Shown piece by piece: positions 1-14,600 of a stretch of 64,000 nt of DNA. Position 1 is the first letter of the stretch, and each line of letters opens with the position of its first letter. The translations under genes were made by a program, and so were the position numbers. This DNA comes from Arbacia lixula (taxonomy: Eukaryota; Echinodermata; Echinoidea; Arbacioida; Arbaciidae): the NCBI GenBank assembly GCA_963669155.1, contig OZ022577.1:5330165-5394164 (forward strand), written 5' to 3'. The notes under the pieces are model-generated. The model had not been told where the DNA came from. It worked only from the letters and a program-made list of their open reading frames with translations, and ran no database searches.

Positions 1-119
1 AAAACTACGTTTACCATAGTAATTGGTAGCGATACCGGGTACTACAAATAAATCTTTTTGGCGTGATCTAGGTAATATTGAGATTAATATAATTAGCGAT
101 ACTCACGACATTATCTTTC

Positions 120-560
120 TTATGAACAGGTATAACCCTGGCCAATTTTAGGGGTGATGGGCCACACCACTCGACAACGAAATGTTACAAATATGAACGG
201 CCTTACAATAGAACCAACGATTTGCTTCAACAACGATGTACTCATTTCGTCATGACCACAAGAATGACTGTTTTTCAGTGATTTCACTATATTAAGTACT
301 TCTATGCAATCAGTTGGCATAAGGAAAAGCGAGTGTTCAGATGGCTCACTAAGAGATTGCCTAAATTTAGTTCCATCTATATTTATTTTATCTGTATGTT
401 ATTATATTAGCGAAATAGACATTGCAGGCATCAGCAATATCATCTGCAGAAGTGATATCTTTATCCTCATGACACATTTTCTGTGGGGCCTCAGTCGTGC
501 TGCGCTTACACAAAATATCCTTTACAATTTTTCAGGTAGAAGACATATTGCCACTCGCAT
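120..560 (-). mobile_element. Non-LTR retrotransposon (LINE) remnant, linker and start of reverse transcriptase
   Basis: Minus-strand translation of 120-320 gives a reverse-transcriptase-like start with the pattern LKNSHSCGHDEMSTSLLKQI, close to the common LINE motif 'LK..KS.G.D.i....LK'. Just upstream on the same strand, about 408-490, is the linker typical of LINE ORF2, ITSADDIADACNVYFANI. The two parts are interrupted by stop codons, so this is a dead, 5'- and 3'-truncated copy. It lies downstream of the P450 gene. The clade (Jockey/CR1/RTE-type) cannot be fixed from so short a piece. Confidence 0.6.
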
Positions 561-1213
561 TCTCAAACCGTTTGGAGTAAAACATTTCCCGTTAGGGATC
601 TGATAATTGTCGTCAATTTATTTCGATATTTCTTGTATTCATGAACATGATCCGGTGAATGTTTCTTTTTGTTTCTCTTGTATAAGACATTTCTCCTTCT
701 TAATAGACCGTAGAATACCTGTAGTAATACATGGATGTTTTCCTGTACTCTTACTATTGGATTGCTTTAAAACCGGAATGTGCTTATCAAAATAGAGATA
801 GATTTTTATGTACAGGCAACCAGTGTAAGGGTTTGTAAAATGGGAGTTATAGACTCATATTTTGGGTCTTTGTTACAAGCCTTGCAGCACAATTTTGAAT
901 TAACTGAAGCTTATGAAGCTGAGTGTCAGGTAAGCCATACAGCAAACTATTACAATCTATTACAAACTAATCTTTCAGTCGTCCCCTTGTCAATGTGAGG
1001 TCGAATTTTGATTATTTTGTATAATGCAAATCAATAGTTGAGATAATGGTCGTGGGGGGTTCATGGAGGTATGAGGGGTGAAAGTGATAGAGTGATAGAA
1101 TGGGAGGATGGTAATTCAATGAAGAATGAGATTCGTGCATGAACACAATAATACTGTAATCAACAACTTCTAGCTTTTTGACCTTGATGAACTCCGAATG
1201 CGGTATCTAGAGT
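561..1213. other. 3' flank of the P450 gene, no gene recognised
   Basis: No coding exon is recognisable on either strand between the LINE remnant and the P450 stop codon. The 3' UTR and polyadenylation site of the minus-strand P450 must lie here. A minus-strand AATAAA is present (plus-strand tttatt near 617), but it is about 600 nt past the stop codon and may not be the one used. Confidence 0.4.
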
Positions 1214-2620
1214 TTAAGTGCGAGGAATTATGTAGTTTTTGCAGCGATCCATAGGCTTGACTGTGAGTTCCGACATCATGGTGGAACTTTGGGACTGGTT
1301 GAACCGAAAGTTAAACCTTTGAAGAAGTTTACCAAGAATCACCCGAGCTTCCATCTGTTAAAAAGAGACGTGCAAATAATCACATGATTCTAGAGCGAGC
1401 TGTACTGTCTTACGAGGTGGTCTGTATCATAATTCCATTTTCATACAAAAACGTGAACAAAGACACGTTCATAACAAACGTCCCAGACGGAGGGAATGAA
1501 ATCATAAACATATGTAACCATGGTAATTGTTTATGCCCTCCATGCTGAACCACCACAAATCATGTTGACATAGTTAACACATATATGACCATTTGTTGAG
1601 CGACGCGCGATCTTTGTCTTATTATATTAGCAAACTTTTCAAAAGTAATCCATGTACAGGTTGAGTTATACCACTATGAGGTTGGGGCGAGAACTAGGCG
1701 TGCCAAGCAACATTGATCTATTGTTAGTAAAACACGAAATATGCGTGATATACGCGATGGTTATTTGACTTACCATAGCAAATTGCTGACCTATACAATT
1801 ACGCTGTCCCAAAGAAAAGGGAAAATAAGCGAAGAGATGTTTCGGCCTGTGATGTAAGAGAGAATGAAATAAATCAGGAAACAACCGTGAATTACTATCT
1901 ATGGATATATATTGGGTGAAATGATCCAAAAGCAAGAGGTAATTGAAATAGTTCCTGCCAGAAACCAGCGTGAAAAATGTAACTACATGTATTTAGGAGT
2001 GTTATCTCGTTTATGAACTATCTGTGGGACTTTTTAATAAACTAGAATAATGGAAAGTTCACTCAATTGCATAAAATATTTTATTGGCAGATGGGTTGTC
2101 ACGTTGGGTGGACTTGTCACTACTTATGTCTAGACTGTAAATATCGCAATATCGTGGCATTTACTTTCTAATACATGAGTATATCCAAGGGCTAGTGATA
2201 TTCTTACTATCGATTTTCAAATACCGTATGCTATTTTCTTCAGCTTTTGCACCAGCCTCAGACTTCACATTAGACAAACGACTTCATATGGTCGTCTATA
2301 ACCTGTTGCAACAGTTAGATGCTATGTCGTGACTGCATGATAATGAGGCTTCACTGATTCATTTAGATCGATTTAAAATGTTTCTTATGTGGAGCAAGTC
2401 TACATTTATTTTGGAATTGAATGTCGTTCAAGGAAGAGGTTACTATGAATGAAACTCTTACAGCGATCCGTCTTCGGACGCCTGGAAGCGATCGGGATTA
2501 AAGAGCAGTGGGTCGTCGAAGAACTCTTCACTTCGTCCCATCACCAGGGACATAACCTGTATGTAAGTAAGCAATGAGGAATATGGAAGAATTATGACAT
2601 TAATTAGAATGATCGTTCCT

Positions 2621-2653
<33 letters not shown>

Positions 2654-5600
2654 TCCTACCTTACCCCTAACGTGCACTCCCATATATACACAGTCATTTC
2701 TGTCGTAACACCTCCTAAACTTTTCTATCCCCTCCCGATCTTAAGTTGGCGTCCCGAAGTTGAAATCCGATGGAAACACGATGAAGGAAATTTTCAAAAT
2801 CTGCTTTAATCGTATAAAGTCATCGGCAAAGATTGGGTCATTCGTGAGGGCATCTTAAACCATCGTATGACCGCCGGTGAAGCTTCTCAGGCTCCGGCAG
2901 AAACTCCGTAAGTGCTGGCAAAATCTTTGACATGCTAGAAAAGTACCGGAAGGCCGCGCGAAGGTTAATTTTCGTGATGAATCCGCGTGTTAATTTTGCC
3001 CTTCGTTAGGCCAACGTAAGGGCATCTTGTCAAATCATGTCATCTTCGTCTTCACGTCGCGTGCTATCATTGGTGCCATCGGGGATTTTTGCCTCACGAA
3101 AACAATGCGAAGGAAACAAGAAGCAGCACGATTGTCTTAGGAATGCAACTCGACTACGCGAAGCCCTGGCAATACCGTCATGTCGAGATGGGAACACGGG
3201 GTCGAGAATTACAGCCGGATTTGGGTAGCTCAAAGTTTCCCATTTATGTGATCATCATATCCATTACCAACTTTCTCAAACCTATTCAGATATCGTGATC
3301 GATTTGTACCTTTAATGGCGTCTCACTCATGCATGATGATACGGATTAATATCAATTTCACACAGGACTTAGTCAACAAATGTAGCAACAACCCTGCTAC
3401 GTTATTTTTCTCAAAACTGTTTTGATAAAAAAAAATATTTTGATTAGGGACTTACTTTTTTGTGTGTTTAGTTTAAACGCACCGTCATGACGCCTTCTTG
3501 TATCCTGTGTGATAACTAGGCCTACCTAACTCTTTCATTCCCATAGGAGAGAAAGCTAGTTGTTATTGTGACTTTCGGGGCTTGGTCCTGGGAGGGTTAC
3601 ACTTCGTATTGCCTTCATGAGTTGTTCGGGGGCAATCGCGTGACCTTCTGCAGGCATCGTACATGCTTCGGCTGTTGATTGGCTGTTTGGTCAAATTCGG
3701 GGCCATCTTCGCACGAAATTCAAAATTCCATATTCGTATATCGGGGGTCACCTTCGGTACGGTATGACACCTGCATTAACGTTTTCACCATCCTTTGATA
3801 CCCCCGTCATACTCACTATACCACTACTTCCGTAAGGTCCCCCTTCCTCCTTCTCTTCTGCACCCCGGCCAACTCTACACCTTTCCACCATCATTAATTT
3901 GTATACTCACCGTCACTGTTGTGCCCGCCGGAATGGTGATACCTTGGTATGTGATGGGGTGAGCGGCCACTCGTGATGTCCCAAGAACTGGAGGGTACAG
4001 TCTCAATGTTTCCTTGAACACCTGTCAACATCAGTTTTAACATTTTTTTTTTAAGTCAAACAGTACTTGAAAAATGTGAGTTTATCAACGATTTTGCAAA
4101 AATTTGTTGCTTTTTGTATGGACATAATTGGAGAAAGGTTTGAAATCGTGAATCGTGAGGAAGATTTTGTATACATCCCAATGTTAATGATTTCGTATAC
4201 TTTCGGTTAATTTACGAAACGTTAAAAAGGGCATAGACACAAGACTTATATTTGATTACGATCAGTCTTCTGTAAGCACTCCACGTGTGTAACAGTAGCC
4301 ATTTCCTTGAACGCTGTTTGACTTAATCAATCCGTCACTCATCGACGCTATAAGTCAGGCATGTTAATTCTACACCGATTTCTCACTGAAGTGGAAGAAC
4401 TCCATTACATATACTGACCCTCATCATGTACTCCAATTTCGCTAAATCTTCGTAATCAATCATTGGCTTGTCTCCCAACACTTCATCGACTTCAGCTTGC
4501 AACCTGTAAACGGATCCAAAAATACTAGTATGATCATAGAAGGATAACTCTTTTGCACTGTATCATAGATCAAATGACCACTTTTAACACAATAGCATTA
4601 TTTGTGGAATAGATAGTTCTTCTCTGTTAATTACGCTATATAGTGATATTTGGATACCAAACCAGTGTGCTGCTTCGCCAGAGTGACATATGGTTGCCAT
4701 TCGACCTAGCGGTAGCAGTAAAGCGGCTCCGTGTGAGCGGACCGTTAGGATATTCATCCGCTTTGTTTCTTCGGATCTATTTTTCAATTAGTATATCTTA
4801 ACACGAAATGTATTTTCGGACATGCAGACATTTAATCAGACAAACCGTCTCACTTGTTGAAGTTTATGTGTAAATAGGAATATAGGAAATCCTGTAATGT
4901 TTCACGAATATCAGTCTACGTGAACGAAACCGCCTAGTTCTTAAAAGAAGTCTGAAAAGGTCATCCTCCAATATAACCCACCATGCGGAGGATTTGTATT
5001 GCAAGGACTAATTTCAGTCAGGGGTCATCGATAATAATCACCGCCACTTCATAATAGTAACTGAAAACGTGTTTCTTTGTTCACATTTAACGTGGCATTT
5101 ATCCGAATGAAGCACTAATGGTACTCTAATAGCTTACCTCTCTGCAACTTTGGGATTCCGGCCAAGTTGTTGCAATGTGAATGATAGCAGGTTGGCTGTA
5201 GTTTCTTGACCTAATAATGATAATATGAAGGAAAGACAGACACGAATATTTAGGTAAATCAAGACGGTAGACATCCAGAGGCAGGTAGATACATAGAGAA
5301 GGAATGTGTGTAGGTGTGTAAGCCTCTATGAGGTTGTGATGGCGCACTATGTAAACACAAACAATACTCTTCTTCTCCGGTGTCTTCATAAATGTGTTTT
5401 GGTTTACATATATCATGAACATACGTATGTATGTATGTGTATGTGTATGGAAGAGACGGATACCCGGAGAGATGAACATTCGCCCGGAATGCAGAACTAT
5501 GTCAACAACCTTGTATATATCCATGCCTTTCAACCTTGTGATTATTCATTCGAAAAGGTACAAAGGGAACTGATTTATTTATTTCATGCTGTACAATTCA

Positions 5601-8600
5601 GTAAGGAAACTGTTCTCATTTGGCAGATTTATACAAGCCAAGTCCCTGCCTCCTTCTCCGCCATGCTCCAGTACCATTTGTCACTTTCACTCATTGCTCT
5701 ATATCTTCACTATGCCCAAATCACTCTAGTTTCGTATCGATCAGATTCACAAGAAAGACTTCCAACCTGCGAAGAATAACGTGACGAATTCATCGAGCAT
5801 ATTGACCATCTGGAAGTCCTTGTCGCCCTCCAGATCTTTGGCGCCATCCAGAATCACGTTCAGGATGTCACTGGGCACGTGATCACCGCGTCGACGTGCC
5901 TCAATACGCGCTCTGATCTGATCTTCTCCGACTTTGCGCAACAGTTGCACCGCAGTGCGCGCAGAGTAACGAAGTTTACGCGCTTCTCCACGAGGGTCAA
6001 TCTGCAAAGCGATATTAGAGGGATGAGGGGACGGAGTCGAAAATAAGAATTATAGATGTTGAAAGGGTGACAGTTTCTTTAGCCGTGAATGTTTAAAAAT
6101 GCATTACAGGCTTAGTTTATTCATTTATTTATATTCAAATCTTCTTAACAAGAAATACAGGGTAAGCAGCCTCAGTTACAAAACAGCTTTACAGGTGCGC
6201 CCTGTATGTACAAAACATACAAAACAATCGCCGGTGGTATAATAAAGAAACTGCGTAATTAGTCATCAAAAAGCATTTAGATGTATATCGATCTGCGTTC
6301 AGTATTAGGCGTACATATTTATTTTGTAGTCTCTGTAGCTTTGACAAGTTTTTTTAGAACAAGTTCCCTATGCGGTACAACTGTAATCTTTGTATTTAGC
6401 AACAATGCGAAGTAAAAATTAACATGTATTTTATTTGGTACTATTTCTCCAAAATGACTGCATTTATCTATTTCTTGCCAGGCTTTTAAGATATGCATGG
6501 AAAACATTGGTATGCCATTCAAATTCATTTTATCTGTATCAGAATCACATAGAAATATAATTCGTCCGCCCAGTGATCTGAAGAAATTATCGAACGTTAT
6601 TTTCCAGCCCGCATGTTTTTCTCCATATAGTAAACGCTTGATCAACATTATTCTCTGTGTCTTAAAAAATACCCTATATAGTTCGTTACTCTCAGCCATC
6701 CAACGCAATAGTCCTGATATAGTATTTTCTTTTTAATCCTATCTCTCCCTCCCCAAATGAAAGTGAAAGAAATATTTTCTATTTCTTCAAGAGCATTTCG
6801 TGGAACTGTCATTAAAGAAAAAACATAGTTTAGTTTTGAAAATACATATATTTTTATCAGTTTAATTTTGCCAAACATTGTTAATTCTCTTTGTTTCCAC
6901 CAACCAATTAATACTTTTTATCTTACTTAGAATTTTCCTTGTAGTTCGGATCATCTTTTATTTTAGTATTCCGTGCGAAATATACCCATAGAATTTTGAT
7001 ATGTTGTACCCAATGCCCGAACGGAGGAGAACCAGTCTTATCTCTTTCCTCTCCCAACCACATATTATTTGTCTTATCCATATTCATCTTCAAACCACTC
7101 ATTTTCTCAACATCTTTTTAAAAATTTTGAACTCTATTAATTGAAGACATATCCTTCAAAAACAATGTGATATCATTTGCATATAAAACTTGTTTAATTT
7201 CTTTACTTCCGAATCCTACTCCTTCAATGCTTTTGTCATTCCGTTTATAGTGAGCAACAGTTCAATAGCTATTACGAATAGATATGGAGACAAAGGCTCA
7301 CGTTGTCTTACTCCTCTTTGAACTTCAAAGTATTCAGTTAAGTGCCCCCCCCCCCCCCCATTCATTACACAACTGCTTACATTGTTGTACAGGGTCTTAA
7401 CCCAAGAACAAAGGTCTTTACCGAAATCAAAATATCCTAAAGCTTTAAATAGAAGTCTGTGCGAAATACAGTCAAATGCCTTTTCGAAATCTACTGCTAC
7501 TCGAAATCCTGTTGGTTGATACAATGATTGAAAAAATGTCATCTTTTATCAAAAATAGATATATTTATTTTGTATAAAACAACCAACGACCCCTCCAAGA
7601 CCATTTCTGTACTTTCTTTCATTTTCTGAAATAGGTAAAACATGATCTATGGATTCTTCTAAGTAATTTAAAAGGTGAAGAGTTCGAATCGGGTTTTCGA
7701 TAGCAAATACCAATTAATGTGGATGCACTATTTGTACGTTTTATTTCAAGCCACATAAACTCCAGATCACTAATTTCGAGGTCTATTCTCCTTACATATA
7801 TTTATTTTGTATATAACAACCAACGCCCCCTCCGAGACCATTTTTGTCCTTTCTTTCAAAAGTAAAACCATCTATTGATATCGTATCATTTGATATATCT
7901 TCATTGAACCAAGTTTCCGATATTCCTAACACATCATAAGAAATTTCTTTAAGTCTACAGTTTTATTTCGTAAATTCCTTATATTTAAGTGAAGTAATTT
8001 AAAGCCCCTTTCTTTAGAAAAAGAGGATACATTTTCTATATTTTCCGGTATTAAAGGGAATATACTGTACTGGGAAGGCAAAAAAGCCTTCAAAAGGTAA
8101 TTGTTAGCAATCTTCTTGCCAATGGTCTTAAATTCATGCATTGTCCATTTTAGAAGCTTGCTGAAAATTATTTGCCCTCAAATGATCCATATTTGGAATA
8201 ATTAATGATTAATGATTAAATCCTCAAAATGTCCGGGCCGAGCATTTTGAGGATTTTTTTATTTAATCACTCATTACTCAAAATGTAGATCATTTGAGGG
8301 CAAATAAATTTCAGCAAGCTTCTAACATGGACAGTACATGAATTTAAGACCATTGGCAAGTAGATTGCTAACAATTACCTTTTGAAGGCTTTTTTGCCTT
8401 CCCAGTACAGTATATGTCCTTTAGTACATGTCTAGCATTAGTGCTGTTTCAATTACACAATCTTCAATCATTAAGTCTTCACCCAAAAATGACAAAATAC
8501 GAAAAGTGCATTTTGGGCATTTCCAGTTTTCAAACAATTAATCAATATCATCAGAGTGTTTTCTAGTAACGTGTCTGCATGAGATATGTGTTAAAAGACA

Positions 8601-11600
8601 ACACTGTGTGCATAACAATGCTTTCTGGTTATTTGCTATTAGTTCGAGGTCTGAAGTCCGTAAGTAGTAGACTGCAATGTTTGTATTTTAAGTACTTTTC
8701 TTCAAAACAGTGACACACTGATATGTTTCTTATTATATGATAATTTAACCCTGAAAAGCTTGAATTCATGTTTTTTTACCCAAAAAAATTCACAAGTCAC
8801 GCCGGAAACAGGATGACATGATTTCATTATTCCATGTGTATGTATGCATGTGTGTCTGTGTTTCTGTGTGAGCGTTTTAATGGTTGCAATGGTAGAAATG
8901 ATTGTAATGTAAATGAATGGAGATGGGTTGTAAACTCACATCAGCCCAAGGCTTGTCCATCATTGCTTGCATGCCCTGTAGAGCCGCGGTGACCGCCTTA
9001 GGGAACGAACAGCTAGGGTTGGTGGTCGCCTCCGTTTCCATGCTGAATGAAATCTGTGATAATAAAACTAAATGTTTGAATATCAACCAACACTTGACAA
9101 GACCAAATCATTAATAACATAATTCTTATCTATTTCTTAAGCTCTATCGTTTACTTACGAAGTGCCGTGAGTAATGGGTCAACGTATTTGCAATACCCCC
9201 TTTCTACAGAGGTGAGACCGTTGAGAGACCATTGTGCGACCACAATATTAAGCAGATCTTTCAATAGTTTCTTCCAGTGAGCACTCAATGGTTTCCAAGG
9301 TCTTCCATGATTTCTCAAGGATTTGATGAAAGTGTAATTATGGAATGTCAACGAGCGTGCAAGGATCTCCACAGCGTTTCCACATGCCCAACTTGTGAGC
9401 CTTGTAAACTGGTAGGAGATGTGGAAAAGTTTCGGTCGCTCAGTGGTAGTTGCCAAATGGTCTCCTAATAAGAGGTAGTGAAAGGGTGCTGTTTTACGCA
9501 ATGTGAAAGAGTAATTTTACCAAATATTACCCAGTTGGGAATTCATAATTGCGATTTCCAATTTGCCTGTATAATAAAGGCACTAAGACGTTTTAGGGAT
9601 CCATCAATGCTGAGATTAACGTATACGGAATACAAAGATAATCCACTTTGAGAGTGTCATTGTCATACACAATGAAGATTTACCTTAGCGATGACATCGA
9701 GCGTAGTGTTATTGAACTGGTCCAGCATGTCGACCTGCGTCTTACCATCCGCCTTCTTTAACAACTCGTGGCACAGAGTTTCAGAAGCCTCGTTGAACTC
9801 AGCCATCATTCCCATCAAGTACCTAATCAGCACAATGATACAAATAACGTTTTAATATTTACTGATATCTGTATACGCAGAAGAGGATTTTAAAATCGTG
9901 AATGACCCAACACGCAGCAGAGAGTCATGGGTCACGGGCTTATGGTTTAACTATTCCCCGAATTTAGAGCAGTAAGTACTATTCAAGAGTTAAAAAGGGG
10001 CTGCTTATGTAAATCACACATTACTGAAATTTAATGTTTCCTGAGCAATATGGACTTGTCCTCTTTTTAAAGTAACGTTGATTTTGGTGTGCACTGCGCA
10101 TGTTAAGTCGTTTTTACAAAATTCATTGTGACGTCCTGCGAGGAGATCCGCGTGCGTTAAATCCTAAGGTTAGATCCCAAGACATTTAGTACACAAGCTG
10201 TTGCGAGACTCAAAGTGAGAAAGAGGTACCCTGCCCTAGGTACGATGTGATATTTGAATTCAGAATACAGTGTGATAATCATTACTGGGGTATGATAATC
10301 ATCAGACTGCATAATCATTATCATTTATTACAATAGAAGCATGCGGAGAAGAACATACTTTCGTCGGAATGCTGGATTCATTATTGCTCTTCGATGGAAC
10401 CACTTTTCGTGGTTGACCTCAGAAACGAGTCCGTGACCGAGGAAACGAACACCGAACAGAGTTTGGAAGATTCTGTAGAAATGCTGAGGCTTGAGATGAC
10501 GACTGTTCAGCAGTAATTCCTGAAATATAGCATTATAGACACGATTGAGGTGGTAAGAGAGCTGAGAGATTATTTTTGTAGTCAGTAAAATGTGTCTCCA
10601 CTATCTAGATCTCCACTATGTATCTCATAATGTTAAAATGTGTAAGCCAAGCAGTGTATAAATTTACTACTACTACTACTAATTCGAGGGCATGCATAAG
10701 CTTCAGCCTATGCCATCTCGGGTTCCATGAACATAGTTGCACCTCCAGACCTGTCTATCAATCATGGCTGTCCTGAGCTCACTAACGCTATCAAGGCCAG
10801 TGTCATTCTTTAGTACGCTAATGTAAGTGGCCCGACTTCTCCCTCTTCTTGCAGTACCCTGTTTAGGCTCCCAGAGTGTGAGGGGATTAGCAGATAGTTC
10901 AGGGTGTCTCACACAGTGTCCCGCTATTTTCATTCTCCTCTTACGCACTTTGATAGATACTTTTGGTAGACGACCATATAAATTGACATTTCGTATGAAG
11001 TCACACCAGGACACATTAAGAACTATCCTAAGCATACGTGTGTACACTCCATCCACTATATAGACTTAATCAACGGTTAGGACTGGTGATTTTGTCAATT
11101 TCCTTGTGTGTTATTCAATACTCTAACCCCAAAGACACTCTATCTTCCAAGCTGAAATGTGGCCATGTTTCTAATATGATGTAATTAGTGGATGATGTCG
11201 TTCTTCCTTGGCATATGAGATGTCGGGCTATGAAGATGTGTGGTGTGTTGGTTAAGTATGTATGCTAGAAAATCCTTGGTATTGTATACAATATTAATGT
11301 ATGCATTTACATGATTTATTTTTCTGTCATTATGGTAGAAAAAGTTCAAATGAATATTTCCCCAAAATAGTTGTCCAACGTTAACTGTCAGACAGCTGTC
11401 AGACTACAAGTCTGTAGGAGATTCAGAGTTATCCAAGGAATTGGTGTGGTATTTTGTAAACGAACATAAGGCTTGACTTTAGTCCCTATACGATCCATAA
11501 AATATGCCCCATTAGTGCAGTTTTAACTTAGCTAAAGACGGTTTTATACTTAAGTTTCTTTCAGACTACCTTTCCTGAATCAGAGGCAAATATGAATCAT

Positions 11601-14600
11601 AATGTAAGCACCCGAAAATATGAAAACATTTTGAAGAAGAAGGATAGATCAGGCTGATTAGTATCAGGAATGATGTTCACGATAAGGTAGACAGGTGAAG
11701 AAAATGGGGTGATATTTGTATGAAAGCTACCTTGACGATTTCAGGAGCACAGGCAAACACGATCGGGCGATGGAATATTCGAATCCACATCAACGGGCCG
11801 CGGTCTCGCATGCTGTGGAAGAAAAGTCAATCATCAAGATAAAAATAAACCATTGTCTGCGAGATGATACTGAAAACACACGTTTAGTCAAATGATGTTG
11901 CGGGCTACATTTCAGATTATGGGCCGTCTTTAATTCTAGAATAGTATTTGCAGCCACTTGTATCACATCAACAAGTTTATCATTACGACATAATAGTCTA
12001 AGTGACTAATTGAAATTAGTGTTGTACCAAGAATTCGTTTTGAAAAACAAAATCTTGCTGGCTTTTAGTCACATCAGGGTCATACAAAGTGTACCAGATA
12101 ATCAATTCTGCATGGAACACTACCATTTGTGAACCAGACCTGTCAGTCCACAGCGTCTTAGCCAGACAGGGATATATTGGGTGACGCATTACTCTGAACA
12201 TTGGTAAGTCTTTCTAATAAGAGGAACAGTGTTTGGAATTATGCGCGAAAAATAAAGTCTGCTATTCAAAGAAAAACTACCAGTTTCATGTTCATTTCAA
12301 TTAATATTTCATGATTCACCTCCTAGGCCAAGGTATGATGAATTGTGATAATGTTCTGCATTAATTATCTGATACATGAACATTTTATGTTCATGATTTG
12401 TCTGCAGTTCAATGTAATCATAAATTCAACATTAGTCTAAAGCGTATTCCAGGGATATAAAAACATGAAATATCAAAGAACGAGCACTCAACATATTTCA
12501 ACTTTATAAAGTGTACTTTTTGGCTTGAATCGAGTTGAACCTTTGGAGTTATCATTGATGTGTCAAGTGTATTGCTTTTGAACAACTAGTATAATAGATA
12601 TGGGTGGGGGTGTAGCAGAGGGGGAACTACCCCCCCCCCCCTTCCCCCCTCACACTGTCACACTGTCACATAAATGTGCCCCGGTCAAGATTTCCACCTC
12701 TCCCCCCCCCCCCCCCCAAAAAAAAAAAAAAAAAACAAACAAACAAACAAACAAAAAAAACAAAAAAAACAAACAAACAAACAAAACTAAAAGTGTTTCA
12801 GCGCGTCTGATTATACTGTAGATATCCTAATGAACAGTAATAAAGTACTGACAACTGTGGATGTCTGTAATTTAAGTAGATAATGGTGGGCACTGCAGAA
12901 GGATATATTGACGTCATCGAGCACTTTTGTCTCTTTTCAATATGTAATGAAATACTATTGCTGCGCTTTTTACTCCAAAGTTACACCAATGTATGGCATA
13001 TTTAGAAGTCCATATATTTTCCTATTGAATTCATGGGAACGGGTCAATAAGATTTATTAAAGGTGATATTCATAGGAAATAAAATCAAATAAATATAGTT
13101 TATTTTATAATTGAATGAGTTATTAAAGCAATGTATGCAGCTAACATGCCATGAAAGTGTTCAGTTTTGTGTTTAATGAAAGTCAAATTTTACTAAATTG
13201 ACTCTCTTCCTGACCTATGAAATCGCGTGTACGTCACAGCCGGGATACGCATCACAATGACCATTGTGTATCACACCTGTTAATCCACTAGCAACTGCCA
13301 ACACAATTTCATTAACAATGCATGATGCTTCTGGCGGAAAAGAAGCTGCGGATTGGCATGTTTGATGCACAATAACGCCTCCCGTAACGGTGTTTCGGAT
13401 GACAGTAGGCAGCCAAATGGCAGGCACCGGAAAATACGCTTATTTTATTTTCAGCGAGGTAGTTGTGACCTTCACTTGACCTCTGGACCCGCGGAAAATG
13501 TCTCCTTTTCAAACTGCGATATCTTCATTAATATACCATATTTTCGTGCGCTTTCTTTTGTAACTGTATGTTGGAGGTCGAAATTTACCAAGTGCGAAAA
13601 AACATTTCATTAAAACAGGCAGAAAAATATTGCAAATTCGAGATAAATATGTGGTTCTAATAAAAATTAAAAAAAAAAAAACATAAACTCTATATTTCAA
13701 TGTCAATCGCTTTTGAGCCCCTAATATTTAGAGATCATCTGAAGCGAAATTTATTGTACTTTATTAAGATACCATTATTTTTCAACCTCCCCCCATAGAA
13801 GGGTCAGGATCCAGCAAAACATCAACCATGTTCAAATCCAAAATGAGCGAGATATGACGAAGTTGTGAGCGATCCTAACCAGCCAATCATAGTCCACGAT
13901 AATAACGAAATTCCACCGGCGATCCAAGGGTGAACCAATCATAGTCGCGGACTATGATTGACTGGTTAGGATCGCTCACAACTTCGTCATATCTCGCTCA
14001 TTTTGGATTTGAACATGGTTGATGTTTTGCTGGATCCTGACCCTTCTATGGGGGGAGGGTGAAAAATAATGGTATCTCCATAAAGTACAATAAATTCCGC
14101 TACAGATGATCTCTAAATATTAGGGGCTCAAAAGCGATTGACATTGAAATGTAGAGTTTATTTTATCTTTTTTAATTTTTATTAGAACCACATATTTATC
14201 TCAAATTTGCAATATTCTTCTGCCTGTTTTAATGATTTTTTTTTCACCCTTGGCAAATGTTCACCTCCAACATACAGTTACAAAAGAAAGTGTACAAAAA
14301 TATGATATATTTATGGAGATATCGCAGTTTGAAAGGGAGACCTTTTTCGCGGTTCGAGAGGTAAAGTGAAGATCACGATATACCGAGCTGAAAATAAAAT
14401 CGCGTGTTTTCCTGCCTGCGGACGAATATCGGTTGCGAAGTCCGTACGATTTCTGAAAATTCGCGTCACTTTGAAGACGAATAGCACAAATGTTTTATTT
14501 TTGAGCCCAAACAAAACTGGAATCAAATTCTCCGCTGGAGTACTGGCTTTCCAAAGCTGTAACTGGTGTTGCCGTCCAATTTGTAGAAGGGTCAGGATCC

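Noticed and set aside
3030-3298. Overlapping open frames on both strands near 3.1 kb
   Set aside because: No recognisable similarity, inside a P450 intron, and overlap on opposite strands suggests chance in a locally GC-richer stretch.
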